From Sphingobacterium sp. (GTDB lineage Bacteria; Bacteroidota; Bacteroidia; Sphingobacteriales; Sphingobacteriaceae), in contig JAITTY010000011.1 of the NCBI GenBank assembly GCA_031286695.1, positions 558,001-622,000 on the forward strand: a DNA stretch of 64,000 nucleotides. Reading direction: 5' to 3'. Positions within the stretch are counted from its first letter, which is position 1, and each line of letters starts with the position of its first letter. This document shows, piece after piece, positions 1 to 9,018 of the stretch. Below the pieces are notes generated by a model. It was given only the letters and a program-made list of their open reading frames with translations. It did not search any database and had not been told where the DNA came from. The translations under genes were made by a program, and so were the position numbers.

Positions 1-1790
1 TCGGGGAAAACAAAATTTCACGTTTACTGGGAACAGTTTATGGACAATACAATATCCTTGATAACTTCAATTTTAAGACTACGGTCAATTTGGATCAAAC
101 CGATAGCCGGAGCAATAGATTTCAGCCCTATACAGTTGGAGGAACTTTAGCTAACCGAACCAATAATCCGAATCAAGCGACCTACGGATCCAATAGTGTT
201 TACCGAAAGCAGACCTTTGTGAATGAAAATACCTTAAATTATCACCTCAATATTGACAAGCATGATGTTACTGCGCTGTTGGGACAAGCTTATAATTTTG
301 ATAAACTTGAAACTTCTTCCATCACCTCGCAGGGAGGTTATACCAATAGTTCTATAACAACTTTGAACGGCGCAGTTGCTACAGTGGCTTCAACAGGTGC
401 AACACAAAGTGTCTTGCTCTCTTATTTTGGGCGTGTCCAATATGCCTATGATGGTAAGTATTTGCTGTCTGGAAGTATTCGTCGGGACGGCTCATCACGT
501 TTTGGATCCAATACCAAATGGGGTTGGTTCCCATCGCTATCCATGGGCTGGCGTCTGTCAGAGGAGAATTTTATGAAACCAATGGCCTTTATCAATGAGC
601 TGAAATTACGCGGAAGTTATGGTGAATCTGGGAATAACAATATAGGTGATTACAGCAGTATTGCTTTATTGGGATTTTATAATTATTCGTTAAATGGTCT
701 TTCGGCATCCGGGCAGGCGCCAAGCAATATTATTAATCCGGACCTAAAATGGGAAAAATCCCGGACTTATGATATTGGGTTGGATTTTGGTCTCTTAGGC
801 TCACGCATCACCGGTTCATTTGACTGGTATACACGCAAAAGCAGTGATTTATTATTAAATGTCCCTTCCATGCTGGCGACCGGTTTTTCTTCCTATTTGG
901 ATAATGCTGGTGAGGTGAAAAGTAAAGGCTGGGATTTTGAGATCACCTCCCATCAAATCAGAAAATCGGATTTTTCGTGGTCTACCTCTTTTAACATCAG
1001 TCATAATTCCAATAAGGTAACAAAACTTGATGGGGAGCAAAAAGAAATTTTAATTCCATCTTCGTTTGATATCCAACATAGCCTTTTAAGGATCGGTGAA
1101 CCGATGTATAGTATTTATGTTGTTAAACAAGAAGGTATATTGAGTCAAGCAGATATTGATGCTGGGGTTGCATTGTATGGTAGCCAAAAGGCAGGCGATC
1201 CAAGATATGTGGATGCCAACGGGGATGGTGTGATTGATGCGAATGACCGTGTGATTGTGGGGCATCCAAACCCTAGCTATGTGTGGGGGATAACCAACAA
1301 CTTTAAGTATAAAAATTTTGACCTGAGTTTTATGTTTCAAGGCCAGAATGGAGGTCATATCTATTCCTTATTAGGAAGGGCATTGGGACGTACGGGCCAA
1401 GGATCATCGGACAATGCACTTGGTTTTTATCGGGATAGATGGCGTTCAGAAGAGGAGCCTGGAGAAGGCCGTGTTGGAAAAGCTTATTCAACGTTTGGGC
1501 GGATTAAAAATACAGATTGGCTGTATTCCTCGGATTATTGGCGCCTACGCAACGTCACTCTTGGTTATAATATAAAAGACCTGAAATTGGGAAGTCAGTC
1601 CAAACTTAGTTTAGTCCGTTTATTCGTGACATTGGAAAATTTTTGGGGAAAGGACAAATATGACGGCGGTGTAAATCCCGAATCTTCAAATACAAATCTA
1701 AGCGGAAGCGCTGATTATCCCGAAGCGGGTGATTATGGTGGCCTGGCAATTCCAAAAACAGTAACATTTGGTTTAAACGTAAATTTTTAA
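1..1790 (+). CDS. SusC/RagA TonB-linked outer-membrane transporter, 5' end missing
   Basis: This is the C-terminal part of a SusC-type TonB-dependent transporter that imports glycan oligosaccharides across the outer membrane. The reading frame is open from the window edge (codons from base 3), so the TTG near base 90 is not the real start. Signal peptide, plug and TonB box lie off the window. What remains is barrel sequence typical of the family: the RRDGSSRFG and GWFPSLSMGWRLSEENFM block, the LKLRGSYGESGNNNIG block, a WLYSSDYWRLRNVTLGYN segment and a terminal beta-strand ending in aromatic Phe (GLNVNF). Four bases separate it from the partner SusD gene, so the two are co-transcribed. The sugar cannot be read from the sequence; the downstream pectin enzymes suggest galacturonan or rhamnogalacturonan fragments. 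Confidence 0.95.
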   Translation, partial: GENKISRLLGTVYGQYNILDNFNFKTTVNLDQTDSRSNRFQPYTVGGTLANRTNNPNQATYGSNSVYRKQTFVNENTLNYHLNIDKHDVTALLGQAYNFDKLETSSITSQGGYTNSSITTLNGAVATVASTGATQSVLLSYFGRVQYAYDGKYLLSGSIRRDGSSRFGSNTKWGWFPSLSMGWRLSEENFMKPMAFINELKLRGSYGESGNNNIGDYSSIALLGFYNYSLNGLSASGQAPSNIINPDLKWEKSRTYDIGLDFGLLGSRITGSFDWYTRKSSDLLLNVPSMLATGFSSYLDNAGEVKSKGWDFEITSHQIRKSDFSWSTSFNISHNSNKVTKLDGEQKEILIPSSFDIQHSLLRIGEPMYSIYVVKQEGILSQADIDAGVALYGSQKAGDPRYVDANGDGVIDANDRVIVGHPNPSYVWGITNNFKYKNFDLSFMFQGQNGGHIYSLLGRALGRTGQGSSDNALGFYRDRWRSEEEPGEGRVGKAYSTFGRIKNTDWLYSSDYWRLRNVTLGYNIKDLKLGSQSKLSLVRLFVTLENFWGKDKYDGGVNPESSNTNLSGSADYPEAGDYGGLAIPKTVTFGLNVNF

Positions 1791-1794
1791 GACA

Positions 1795-3300
1795 ATGAAA
1801 CAATTAAGTATATTTTTGTTGATGGCAGGTCTATTGGGATCTTGCAAAATGGATCTTGACCAGCAACCGATTTCTAGCGCTACCTCAGCGACTTACTTTA
1901 AGACCACGAATGATTTTATTCAAGGATTGAATGCCATATATAATAGTACACGAGGATATCCAGACCGTCTGATGAATCTTTCGGAGACACGATCGGATAA
2001 TTTGTACGCCGTATCGGATGGCGGAGTGCGCGATTGGGAAGGGATCAACAGTTTTCATAAAACAATTGCCAGTAACCCCTATGTAATAGAAGCTTGGCAA
2101 ACAAATTTTAACGGTATCTTTCGTGTAAACAATTATTTGGAACAACTTGAGGCGAATGGGGCTACAGCCATCTCGGATGTGAATCTTCGCAATCGAATGG
2201 AAGGCGAGGCCCGGTTCTTGCGTGCATTTTTTTATTTTGATTTGATTCGGTACTTTGGAAAAGTGCCACTGATCGATAAGGTTGTCTCTGCCAGCCAAGC
2301 TAAAAACATTGGTCGGAGCAACGTGGAGGAATTGTATGCTTTGATTATTGAAGATCTTAACAAGGCTATTAATGTGCTGCCTGCACCCAGTGCGTACGCT
2401 GCGGCAGATAAAGGTCGTGTCAATAAGTATGCTGCAAAAATGTTACTGGGATTGGTTTATATGACGCGGTCAGGACCTACTTTGGGTGTTGAAGGTGCGG
2501 GTTTGAACAGCAATGAATGGCCGAAAGCTGTGGAGCAGTTTAACGATGTGATCAATAGCAATGAGTTTAGTTTGTTGACAAGCTATAATAGCATTTTTGA
2601 TTACGGTAATGAACGCAACAAAGAAGTTGTTTTTAATATTGAATATTCGAGCGGCGCGAACCCTGTTGTTGGGGCAACATTTCCTTGGGTACTTGTGCCT
2701 GACAATTGGTTCAATTCACTCGGGCTAGCGACGCAAGGAGGCCTTACGATTAGACCAGTATCTGATGACTTGCTTAAATTGTATGATGCAAGCGATGGTA
2801 GGAAAACATTCAGTATTCAGGAAGGATATATCTATGGGAATGTTGCTGAAACAAGATCATTTGTTAAGAAATTTGTGGACCTTACTAAAGTGCCCGCAAA
2901 TCGAATGGATTGGCCGATCAATTATATTGTATTTCGTTATAGTGATTTGCTGTTGCTGAAGGCGGAGTGCATATTGAATGGTGCACCGGGGACCATTCAG
3001 ACGGATGTGGATGCGGTCGTCAATCAAATCCGAAAACGCGCTGGATTGACAGCTGAGCTGACCAATGTCACTAAATCACAACTGATGGACGAACGGAGAC
3101 GGGAGTTTATTGGCGAAGGCTTACGATGGTTTGATCTTGTCCGTAGTGGTAATGTGGAATCTGTCATGAAGGCTTGGATCGCGAAAGAGGACGTCGCAAA
3201 GCAGATGTCAGATTTCCAAGTCAATTATGTCTTATATCCAGTGCCACAGTCAGAACTAGATAACAGTCCTGGATTATATACACAGAATCCCGGATATTAA
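1795..3300 (+). CDS. SusD/RagB-family outer-membrane lipoprotein
   Basis: Surface glycan-binding lipoprotein that caps the SusC partner encoded four bases upstream. The 501-residue product starts with a lipoprotein signal peptide (MKQLSIFLLMAGLLGSC, lipidated Cys about residue 17). It shows SusD hallmarks: an N-terminal TPR-like helical region with AEARFLRAFFYFDLIRYFG-type sequence, an internal YSDLLLLKAE segment, the RKRAGL motif, and the C-terminal block ERRREFIGEGLRWFDLVR ahead of the NPGY end. The length is usual for the family. A hairpin terminator follows the stop, so this pair forms its own transcription unit end. Ligand specificity is unknown; pectin fragments are inferred from context. 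Confidence 0.95.
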   Translation: MKQLSIFLLMAGLLGSCKMDLDQQPISSATSATYFKTTNDFIQGLNAIYNSTRGYPDRLMNLSETRSDNLYAVSDGGVRDWEGINSFHKTIASNPYVIEAWQTNFNGIFRVNNYLEQLEANGATAISDVNLRNRMEGEARFLRAFFYFDLIRYFGKVPLIDKVVSASQAKNIGRSNVEELYALIIEDLNKAINVLPAPSAYAAADKGRVNKYAAKMLLGLVYMTRSGPTLGVEGAGLNSNEWPKAVEQFNDVINSNEFSLLTSYNSIFDYGNERNKEVVFNIEYSSGANPVVGATFPWVLVPDNWFNSLGLATQGGLTIRPVSDDLLKLYDASDGRKTFSIQEGYIYGNVAETRSFVKKFVDLTKVPANRMDWPINYIVFRYSDLLLLKAECILNGAPGTIQTDVDAVVNQIRKRAGLTAELTNVTKSQLMDERRREFIGEGLRWFDLVRSGNVESVMKAWIAKEDVAKQMSDFQVNYVLYPVPQSELDNSPGLYTQNPGY

Positions 3301-3315
3301 TATGTTGATTAATTT

Positions 3316-3350
3316 AATCGCCCTTAGCATTTAAGGGCGATTTTTTTATT
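3316..3350 (+). terminator. Rho-independent terminator after first SusCD pair
   Basis: An 11-bp perfect stem (AATCGCCCTTA at 3316-3326 pairing with 3332-3342) with a 5-nt loop is followed by a T-rich tract. It lies 16 nt after the SusD stop and should end the upstream SusCD transcript. Confidence 0.85.
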
Positions 3351-3368
3351 TTTGGTGCCAGCTAATGA

Positions 3369-3406
3369 CAGGATTGAACAGGATGGTTATTACAAATCAT
3401 CCTGTT
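3369..3406 (+). promoter_or_regulatory. CAGGAT direct repeat overlapping an inverted repeat
   Basis: CAGGAT occurs at 3369-3374 and 3379-3384, one helical turn apart. The second copy also forms the left arm of an inverted repeat AACAGGATG/CATCCTGTT (3377-3385 with 3398-3406). The same 10-bp-spaced CAGGAT pair occurs at 8905-8920 and, degenerate, at 18840-18855, each upstream of a transcription unit of this locus. It could be a regulator site; the inverted repeat followed by ATTTTT could equally be a second weak terminator. Confidence 0.4.
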
Positions 3407-3516
3407 ATTTTTAGCCAACATTATAAGCCTGAGGGGAATTCTGATTATCTTTTTAAACCAGTCATCCTATAAAGCAATAAGTAAAGATCATACAACATTT
3501 TCATTATCTCGTGTAA

Positions 3517-3531
3517 TGAAATCGATTTTCA
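3517..3531 (+). promoter_or_regulatory. LacI-type operator-like palindrome upstream of second SusC
   Basis: TGAAATCGATTTTCA contains the palindromic core AAATCGATTT, which fits the LacI-family core AANCGNTT, 52 bp before the SusC start. Related sites occur at 8893-8906 and 18858-18871. It is assigned by pattern only; the binding protein is not identified. Confidence 0.4.
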
Positions 3532-3583
3532 CTACCGAAGATCAACAAGGGAAAGAATAAAATAATACCTAAATAATACTTTA

Positions 3584-6500
3584 ATGATAAACTATTTAAC
3601 AATTAGGTTTGATCATCATGTAAAGAAGTACACTTTTTTGCTGTTTATGGCGATGCTGTGTACGTTAAATTTATTTGCTCAAACAACAAGGACTGGAAAG
3701 GTAAACGATGAAAAGGGTTCACCTATTCAAGGTGTGACGGTACAGTTAAAAGGCAAAACCATGACGGTAAAGACCAATGCCGATGGGTCATTTAGCATTA
3801 ATGCTATGCCTTCAGATGTATTGGCTTTTAGAAGTCTTGGCTTTGAACCCCAAGAAATTTCTGTAGGTAGTCAAAATAACTTCAATGTAGTTCTAGCACA
3901 AAAGGTCGATGTCATGGACGAAGTCGTGGTGGTTGGTTACGGCACGATGAAAAAGAAAGATGTAACGGGTTCGATAGCGAGTGTCGGCGAAAAAGAACTG
4001 AAAGCAATGCCCGTAAAAGATGCATTGCAGGCCATGCAAGGTAAGGTTGCGGGGGTTGATATTACATCAAATCAACGGCCGGGAACTACAGGTAGTATAA
4101 AAATCAGGGGAGTACGATCTATCAATGCAGATCAAAATCCGCTATATGTAGTCGATGGAATGGTATTGCAGGCCGGCGGAATTGACAATATCAATCCAAG
4201 CGATATAGAGACCATCGACGTCTTAAAAGATGCTTCTGCAACCGCTGTGTATGGCTCACGTGGGGCGAACGGCGTTGTTTTGGTGACGACAAAGCAAGGT
4301 AAAAAAGGTCGCTTAATGTTGAATTATGCAGGTACAGCGACATTTGAAAAGATGTATGATGTCACAGAGTACATGGATGCTGCGGAATGGTTAGATTATG
4401 CCCGTCTGGCAAATTTCGGTACCACAACACCTGACTACAAGAAAGATTATGATAAATGGTCTAAAGTCCCAGCCTCTTGGGCTAATATTGCTAAAGGTTG
4501 GACCAATAATAATACCGTGTGGGATCCAAGCTTAGTCGGTAATTATGATTGGGCTGACGCAGGACGTAAAAATGCTTTATCAACCGAACATACCTTAAGC
4601 GTCTCCGGTGGTGGCGAGAATTCCAAAGGCTACGGTTCCTTTGGCTATTTAAAACAAGATGCCACACAGCCAGGGCAAAAATTTAATCGTTATACTTCAA
4701 AAGTAAGTTTTGAAGCAACTCCGACTAAGTGGTTTACTATGGGAGCGTCATTAAATACCTTTTTCTCCGATCAGGATTATGGGTATAACTTTTCTAAATC
4801 GGTCACGGGAGCGGGCGATTATTACTCGGCCTTACGAAGTATGCTGCCTTGGTCCGTTCCTTACGATGAAAATGGTAACTACATTCGTAACCCTGCAGCT
4901 GGAGAAGTAAATATTATTAACCCAATTAATGAATTAACAAATAATACCAATCAACGTCAGACTTTTGGTGCCAATGGCAGTTTCTTTAGCCAATTGGATT
5001 TTGGACAGATTTATGAGCCATTGAAAGGGCTAAGATATCGGATACAATTTGGACCTGAATTTAGGTATTATCGTTTGGGCTTAGCAAATGCGGCCGAAGG
5101 GATTAATGGTGACGGCAATAATGCAGTGACTTACTCCACAAATCGAAATCTCTCTTGGACCTTGGATAACTTGATTTACTACGATCGCGACTTTGGAACA
5201 GATCATCATTTAGGGATTACATTATTACAAAGCTCTTCCAAGTATAATTCTGAATCGAGTAACATGAAAGCGACGGACGTTTATAGTGCACGGGAGCTTT
5301 GGTATAATATCAATTCAGGTGGTCTTGTCGGTACTTGGGGGACAGGACTAGAGGAAAGGCAGATGGAATCCTATATGGCTCGTGCAAATTATAGCTACAA
5401 GGATCGCTATATGTTGACTGCATTTGTGCGTTGGGATGGTTCATCGGTATTGGCTCCAGGGCACCAATGGAGTTCATTTCCTTCTGTCGCGGCTTCTTGG
5501 AGGATTGATCAGGAGGATTTTATGAAAAATGCTATTTTCATTAACGCACTAAAATTACGGGTAGGAGCAGGGATTGTGGGGAATGCTGCAATTGGTGCCT
5601 ATGGTACGAAAGGTGGATTGACGCAAAATTTTTACAATTGGAGCGCCAACAATTCGAGCCCAGGTTATGTAGCATCAGATCCTTCTGCTGCGAATCCTCA
5701 GAAAATGGCCAATCCTGAATTGAGCTGGGAGCGGACCACACAGTATAATGTTGGGATTGATTATGGTCTTTTCAATAATCGCATTAATGGTGCATTGGAT
5801 TTCTATAAAACAAAAACGAATGATTTATTGTTCGCGATGAGTTTAAATCCTGTAACTGGATTCCCGAGTACTTGGGCGAATATTGGGAAAACCTCAGGGT
5901 GGGGGATTGATTTTCAGTTGAATACAGTCAATGTAAAAAATGCTAACTTTCAGTGGAATACAACCTTAACCTGGTCAATGGATCGAAATAAAATTTTGCA
6001 ATTGAATGACGGACGGACAGAAGATGCTAATAATAAATTGTTTGTCGGCCAACAAATATCTGTTCCTTACGATCTAGTTTACGATGGTATTTGGAAAACC
6101 TCGGAATTGGAGGAAGCTGCTAAATACAAGGCGAAACCTGGACAGATCCGTGTAAAAGATATCAGCGGGCCAGATGGTGTCCCTGATGGTCAAATAGATG
6201 CAACTTATGACCGGCAGATTTTGGGCTCCTATCGTCCAAAATGGTCTGGGGGGATTATGAACACCTTCACCTATAAGAATTTTGATTTATCCTTTTTTAT
6301 TTTCTCCCGTTGGGGGCAAACAATCAATGCCGGAGCAGAAAATCTTGGCGGACGTTTTATGATGCGTAAATTGGATTATTTTATTCCTGGCGTGAATGAA
6401 GACGCGGAGTATTATCAGCCTGGCTTGAATGGTATTGATGTTGCAGATCCTAGGAATTCTTCTATGAATTATCGTGATGGCTCATTTATTAAGTTGCGGA

Positions 6501-6715
6501 ATGTAAGTTTGGGTTACAACTTTCCAAAAGCAAAATTAGAGAAGTTGGGCGTAAGTAACTTTAAAATCTATGCACAAATTATGAATCCAGCGATGCTGTA
6601 TTCAAAAGTTGATTTCTTGGATCCAGATCTATCGAATTACAATAATAATACAACGCAAGCTGGTTCTGCAATAACAACTCGGGGTGCAGTAATTGGTGTA
6701 AACATTGGGTTTTAG
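3584..6715 (+). CDS. SusC/RagA TonB-linked outer-membrane transporter
   Basis: Full-length 1043-residue SusC-type transporter. A signal peptide spans about residues 1-33 (hydrophobic FLLFMAMLCTLNLFAQ). A carboxypeptidase-regulatory-like beta domain follows (about 37-105, VNDEKGSPIQGVTVQLKG). The TonB box is DEVVVVGYG near residue 112, and the plug contains LKDASATAVYGSRGANG. The rest is the beta-barrel, ending in aromatic Phe. The ATG at 3584 is taken as start; the sequence before the hydrophobic segment is longer than usual, but no better ATG lies nearer. A SusD gene follows after 27 bp. It is the second of three SusC genes in the pectin locus and differs clearly from the others, so it probably handles another oligosaccharide. 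Confidence 0.95.
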   Translation: MINYLTIRFDHHVKKYTFLLFMAMLCTLNLFAQTTRTGKVNDEKGSPIQGVTVQLKGKTMTVKTNADGSFSINAMPSDVLAFRSLGFEPQEISVGSQNNFNVVLAQKVDVMDEVVVVGYGTMKKKDVTGSIASVGEKELKAMPVKDALQAMQGKVAGVDITSNQRPGTTGSIKIRGVRSINADQNPLYVVDGMVLQAGGIDNINPSDIETIDVLKDASATAVYGSRGANGVVLVTTKQGKKGRLMLNYAGTATFEKMYDVTEYMDAAEWLDYARLANFGTTTPDYKKDYDKWSKVPASWANIAKGWTNNNTVWDPSLVGNYDWADAGRKNALSTEHTLSVSGGGENSKGYGSFGYLKQDATQPGQKFNRYTSKVSFEATPTKWFTMGASLNTFFSDQDYGYNFSKSVTGAGDYYSALRSMLPWSVPYDENGNYIRNPAAGEVNIINPINELTNNTNQRQTFGANGSFFSQLDFGQIYEPLKGLRYRIQFGPEFRYYRLGLANAAEGINGDGNNAVTYSTNRNLSWTLDNLIYYDRDFGTDHHLGITLLQSSSKYNSESSNMKATDVYSARELWYNINSGGLVGTWGTGLEERQMESYMARANYSYKDRYMLTAFVRWDGSSVLAPGHQWSSFPSVAASWRIDQEDFMKNAIFINALKLRVGAGIVGNAAIGAYGTKGGLTQNFYNWSANNSSPGYVASDPSAANPQKMANPELSWERTTQYNVGIDYGLFNNRINGALDFYKTKTNDLLFAMSLNPVTGFPSTWANIGKTSGWGIDFQLNTVNVKNANFQWNTTLTWSMDRNKILQLNDGRTEDANNKLFVGQQISVPYDLVYDGIWKTSELEEAAKYKAKPGQIRVKDISGPDGVPDGQIDATYDRQILGSYRPKWSGGIMNTFTYKNFDLSFFIFSRWGQTINAGAENLGGRFMMRKLDYFIPGVNEDAEYYQPGLNGIDVADPRNSSMNYRDGSFIKLRNVSLGYNFPKAKLEKLGVSNFKIYAQIMNPAMLYSKVDFLDPDLSNYNNNTTQAGSAITTRGAVIGVNIGF

Positions 6716-6742
6716 ACCTTAAAAAGATTAAAAAAGATATTC

Positions 6743-8821
6743 ATGAAAAATTATAAAATATTAATTGCTTCCATCTTTGGTGCTGCTGGATTGCTGGTAT
6801 TGAATGGATGTAGCAAAGACTTTTTAAAAGAGGACCAGATTACGATCCCAGATACGGAATATTTTAAGACACAGGCAGGGTTGGATGATCTGGCGACAGG
6901 AGTTTACTCGAAGTTGAAGTTTAAATATAATTATACCTGGGGCATGGCTTTGTTCAATTTGGGTGTAGATGAGTTTACGGATGCAAATAATCCATCCCCA
7001 AGCTTTAATAGTTATAGCGCCGATCTTAATTCTACAGAATCAACCTATGGTGGTGGCAATATCCAGCCGGTGTTTGACAATATGTATAGCGGTATTGAAT
7101 CGGCCAATACCCTGATTCAGAATGTACCGTTGTATTATGATAAATCCAACGCCAACTATAATACACGCTTAGGCGAGGGGTACTTTATGCGGGGATATTT
7201 TTACTTGCAGTTAATTGTTCAGTTCGGTGGTGTACCCTTGAAATTGACACCAACCGAAAAAGTAGAATCTTATTTTACAAGAGCTTCGGAAGATGCTTGT
7301 TTTGCGCAGGCCATTTCTGATCTGGAGCAGGCTTATGCCTTGCTGCCCGCTTCGGCGACAGAATTTGGACGGGTGACCAAATCTGCTGCGGCACATTACG
7401 TTGCTAAAGCCAGACTGACTCGGGCCAGTGAGTTATATGCTTCTTGGAATTCAAAATATACTGCAGAGGACTTAGATGCTGTTATCAAATATGGAACGGA
7501 AGTCGTGGCGGCACATCCCTTGGTTGATGATTACGTAAAACTATGGGACTATCAAAAAGCCAATAGTGCCAATGAAAAAGTCTCTGAGGTTGTTCTTTCG
7601 GCACAGTTTTCGGACGACCAGGCAACCTGGGGACGTTATGGAAATCAGATCCATCTTTACTACCCTGCTGTTTATCAAGATTTAGGTGGAACGAGTCGAG
7701 ACATATCGGGCGATCGTGAATTCTCTTATGCACGTACCACAAACTATACCTTAGATGTCTTTGACCGCGTCAATGATTCCCGTTTCTGGAAATCCTTTAT
7801 TACGATGTATGGCGCCAATAATACCGCGAATGCACCTGTATGGACTGCAGCTAATGCATCTCTTGGACCAGAAGGAACTGTTGTTGGAGCGAAGCGATTC
7901 AAAGGTGGTGAGCTCGGGATTAAATACATTGTTAACAACGCTGGTGATACCCGCTACAAAGCAGTGGCCAGCGATGCAACAGGCGTTCTTAAAAATGGCG
8001 TGATGCAAAATCCACATACGTTTGTGCGTTATTTTCAAGGAGAACCACAAGCTTGGGTGGGGCAACATGGAAATAATGGTTACTATGGTGTCCAATCACG
8101 TTATGTGGCACTTTCGAAATTTAGAGATGGTTACCGGGTAAGTATCGCATCGGCCAATGGTACCCGTGATGTGATTATGGCGCGCTCGGCAGAAGATGTC
8201 TTGATGGTAGCCGAAGCGTATATCCGTAAGGGTGAAGGCCAATATGCTAATGCCATACAGTGGATCAATAAACTGCGCAGCCGTGCCGGCTATAAAAGCG
8301 GTGAAGACCGTGCGAAGAATGTTGATGGCGGACAAGCCTACAAGAATAATTCCTATGCTGTTGGCAAAGGAGGAGGCTTTTCGGCGGAAGGAGCCATCTA
8401 TTGGGAAGGAAACTCATACTACGAATCCAATAATGATATAGCGAAAACTACGGCATCTTCCGAAACCCAGATGCTGATCAATTCTGTCGCTGATGTTTAT
8501 AATTCAGCCGTTGACGCGCCAATCTACGAGAAATTGGGTGCAACAAGCAATGCACAGAAAATGATGGCATTTTTGTTGAATGAGCGCACACGTGAACTGT
8601 GTGGCGAACTCTATCGCTGGGAAGATCTAGCCCGTACCAAAACCTTGGAAGCGCGATGGAAAGCCTTTAATGACGGTTATGTACGTGGGAATACCGTCTT
8701 TAGTCCAAATACACATTACTATCGACCGATTCCGCAATCTTTCTTGGATGCAACCACCAATGAAAGTGGTGCTGCATTGACGCCGGCCGAAAAACAGGCT
8801 ATGCAAAATCCGGGATATTAA
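6743..8821 (+). CDS. SusD/RagB-family lipoprotein, long variant
   Basis: Surface lipoprotein partner of the SusC just upstream. At 692 residues it is longer than the usual 500-600. The signal peptide ends in LVLNGC with the lipidated Cys about residue 23, then SKDFLKEDQITIPDTEYFKT typical of the family start. A TPR-like helical N-terminal half carries RLGEGYFMRGYFYLQL; the C-terminal part has the SusD motifs MVAEAYIRKGEG, LRSRAGYKSG and ERTRELCGELYRWEDLAR, ending NPGY. The extra length sits in the middle and late parts (about 330-560), where loops usually shape the glycan-binding face. A terminator follows the stop. Confidence 0.93.
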   Translation: MKNYKILIASIFGAAGLLVLNGCSKDFLKEDQITIPDTEYFKTQAGLDDLATGVYSKLKFKYNYTWGMALFNLGVDEFTDANNPSPSFNSYSADLNSTESTYGGGNIQPVFDNMYSGIESANTLIQNVPLYYDKSNANYNTRLGEGYFMRGYFYLQLIVQFGGVPLKLTPTEKVESYFTRASEDACFAQAISDLEQAYALLPASATEFGRVTKSAAAHYVAKARLTRASELYASWNSKYTAEDLDAVIKYGTEVVAAHPLVDDYVKLWDYQKANSANEKVSEVVLSAQFSDDQATWGRYGNQIHLYYPAVYQDLGGTSRDISGDREFSYARTTNYTLDVFDRVNDSRFWKSFITMYGANNTANAPVWTAANASLGPEGTVVGAKRFKGGELGIKYIVNNAGDTRYKAVASDATGVLKNGVMQNPHTFVRYFQGEPQAWVGQHGNNGYYGVQSRYVALSKFRDGYRVSIASANGTRDVIMARSAEDVLMVAEAYIRKGEGQYANAIQWINKLRSRAGYKSGEDRAKNVDGGQAYKNNSYAVGKGGGFSAEGAIYWEGNSYYESNNDIAKTTASSETQMLINSVADVYNSAVDAPIYEKLGATSNAQKMMAFLLNERTRELCGELYRWEDLARTKTLEARWKAFNDGYVRGNTVFSPNTHYYRPIPQSFLDATTNESGAALTPAEKQAMQNPGY

Positions 8822-8848
8822 TTTCTGAGGGTAATAAACGTGAACCTG

Positions 8849-8886
8849 ACCTACCTGTTCTGAATTGAATGGGTAGGTTTTTTTAT
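8849..8886 (+). terminator. Rho-independent terminator after second SusCD pair
   Basis: A 7-bp stem ACCTACC/GGTAGGT (8849-8855 with 8872-8878) with a 16-nt loop is followed by a run of T residues. It separates the second SusCD pair from the enzyme unit starting at 9019. Confidence 0.7.
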
Positions 8887-8892
8887 GCAAAA

Positions 8893-8920
8893 TGCAATCG
8901 GTTGCAGGATAGGGCAGGAT
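8893..8920 (+). promoter_or_regulatory. LacI-type operator with adjoining CAGGAT direct repeat
   Basis: TGCAATCGGTTGCA (8893-8906) fits the LacI-family pattern TGNAANCGNTTNCA at every fixed position. CAGGAT follows at 8905-8910 and 8915-8920, exactly one helical turn apart and overlapping the operator. The element lies about 100-125 bp before the first enzyme gene, where control of the 9019-18687 unit would be expected. Confidence 0.5.
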
Positions 8921-9018
8921 AGGTTCCTTCGCTAGTTTTAGTATCTTACGGCTTGATTCGTATAACATTGCGGATCTAAGTAAACCAAATTGTAAATCAA
9001 CGGAAGGGAAATGTTCAC

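Noticed and set aside
90..1790. Separate gene starting at a TTG near base 90
   Set aside because: The same frame is open back to the window edge with barrel-like sequence, so this is the tail of a truncated SusC gene.
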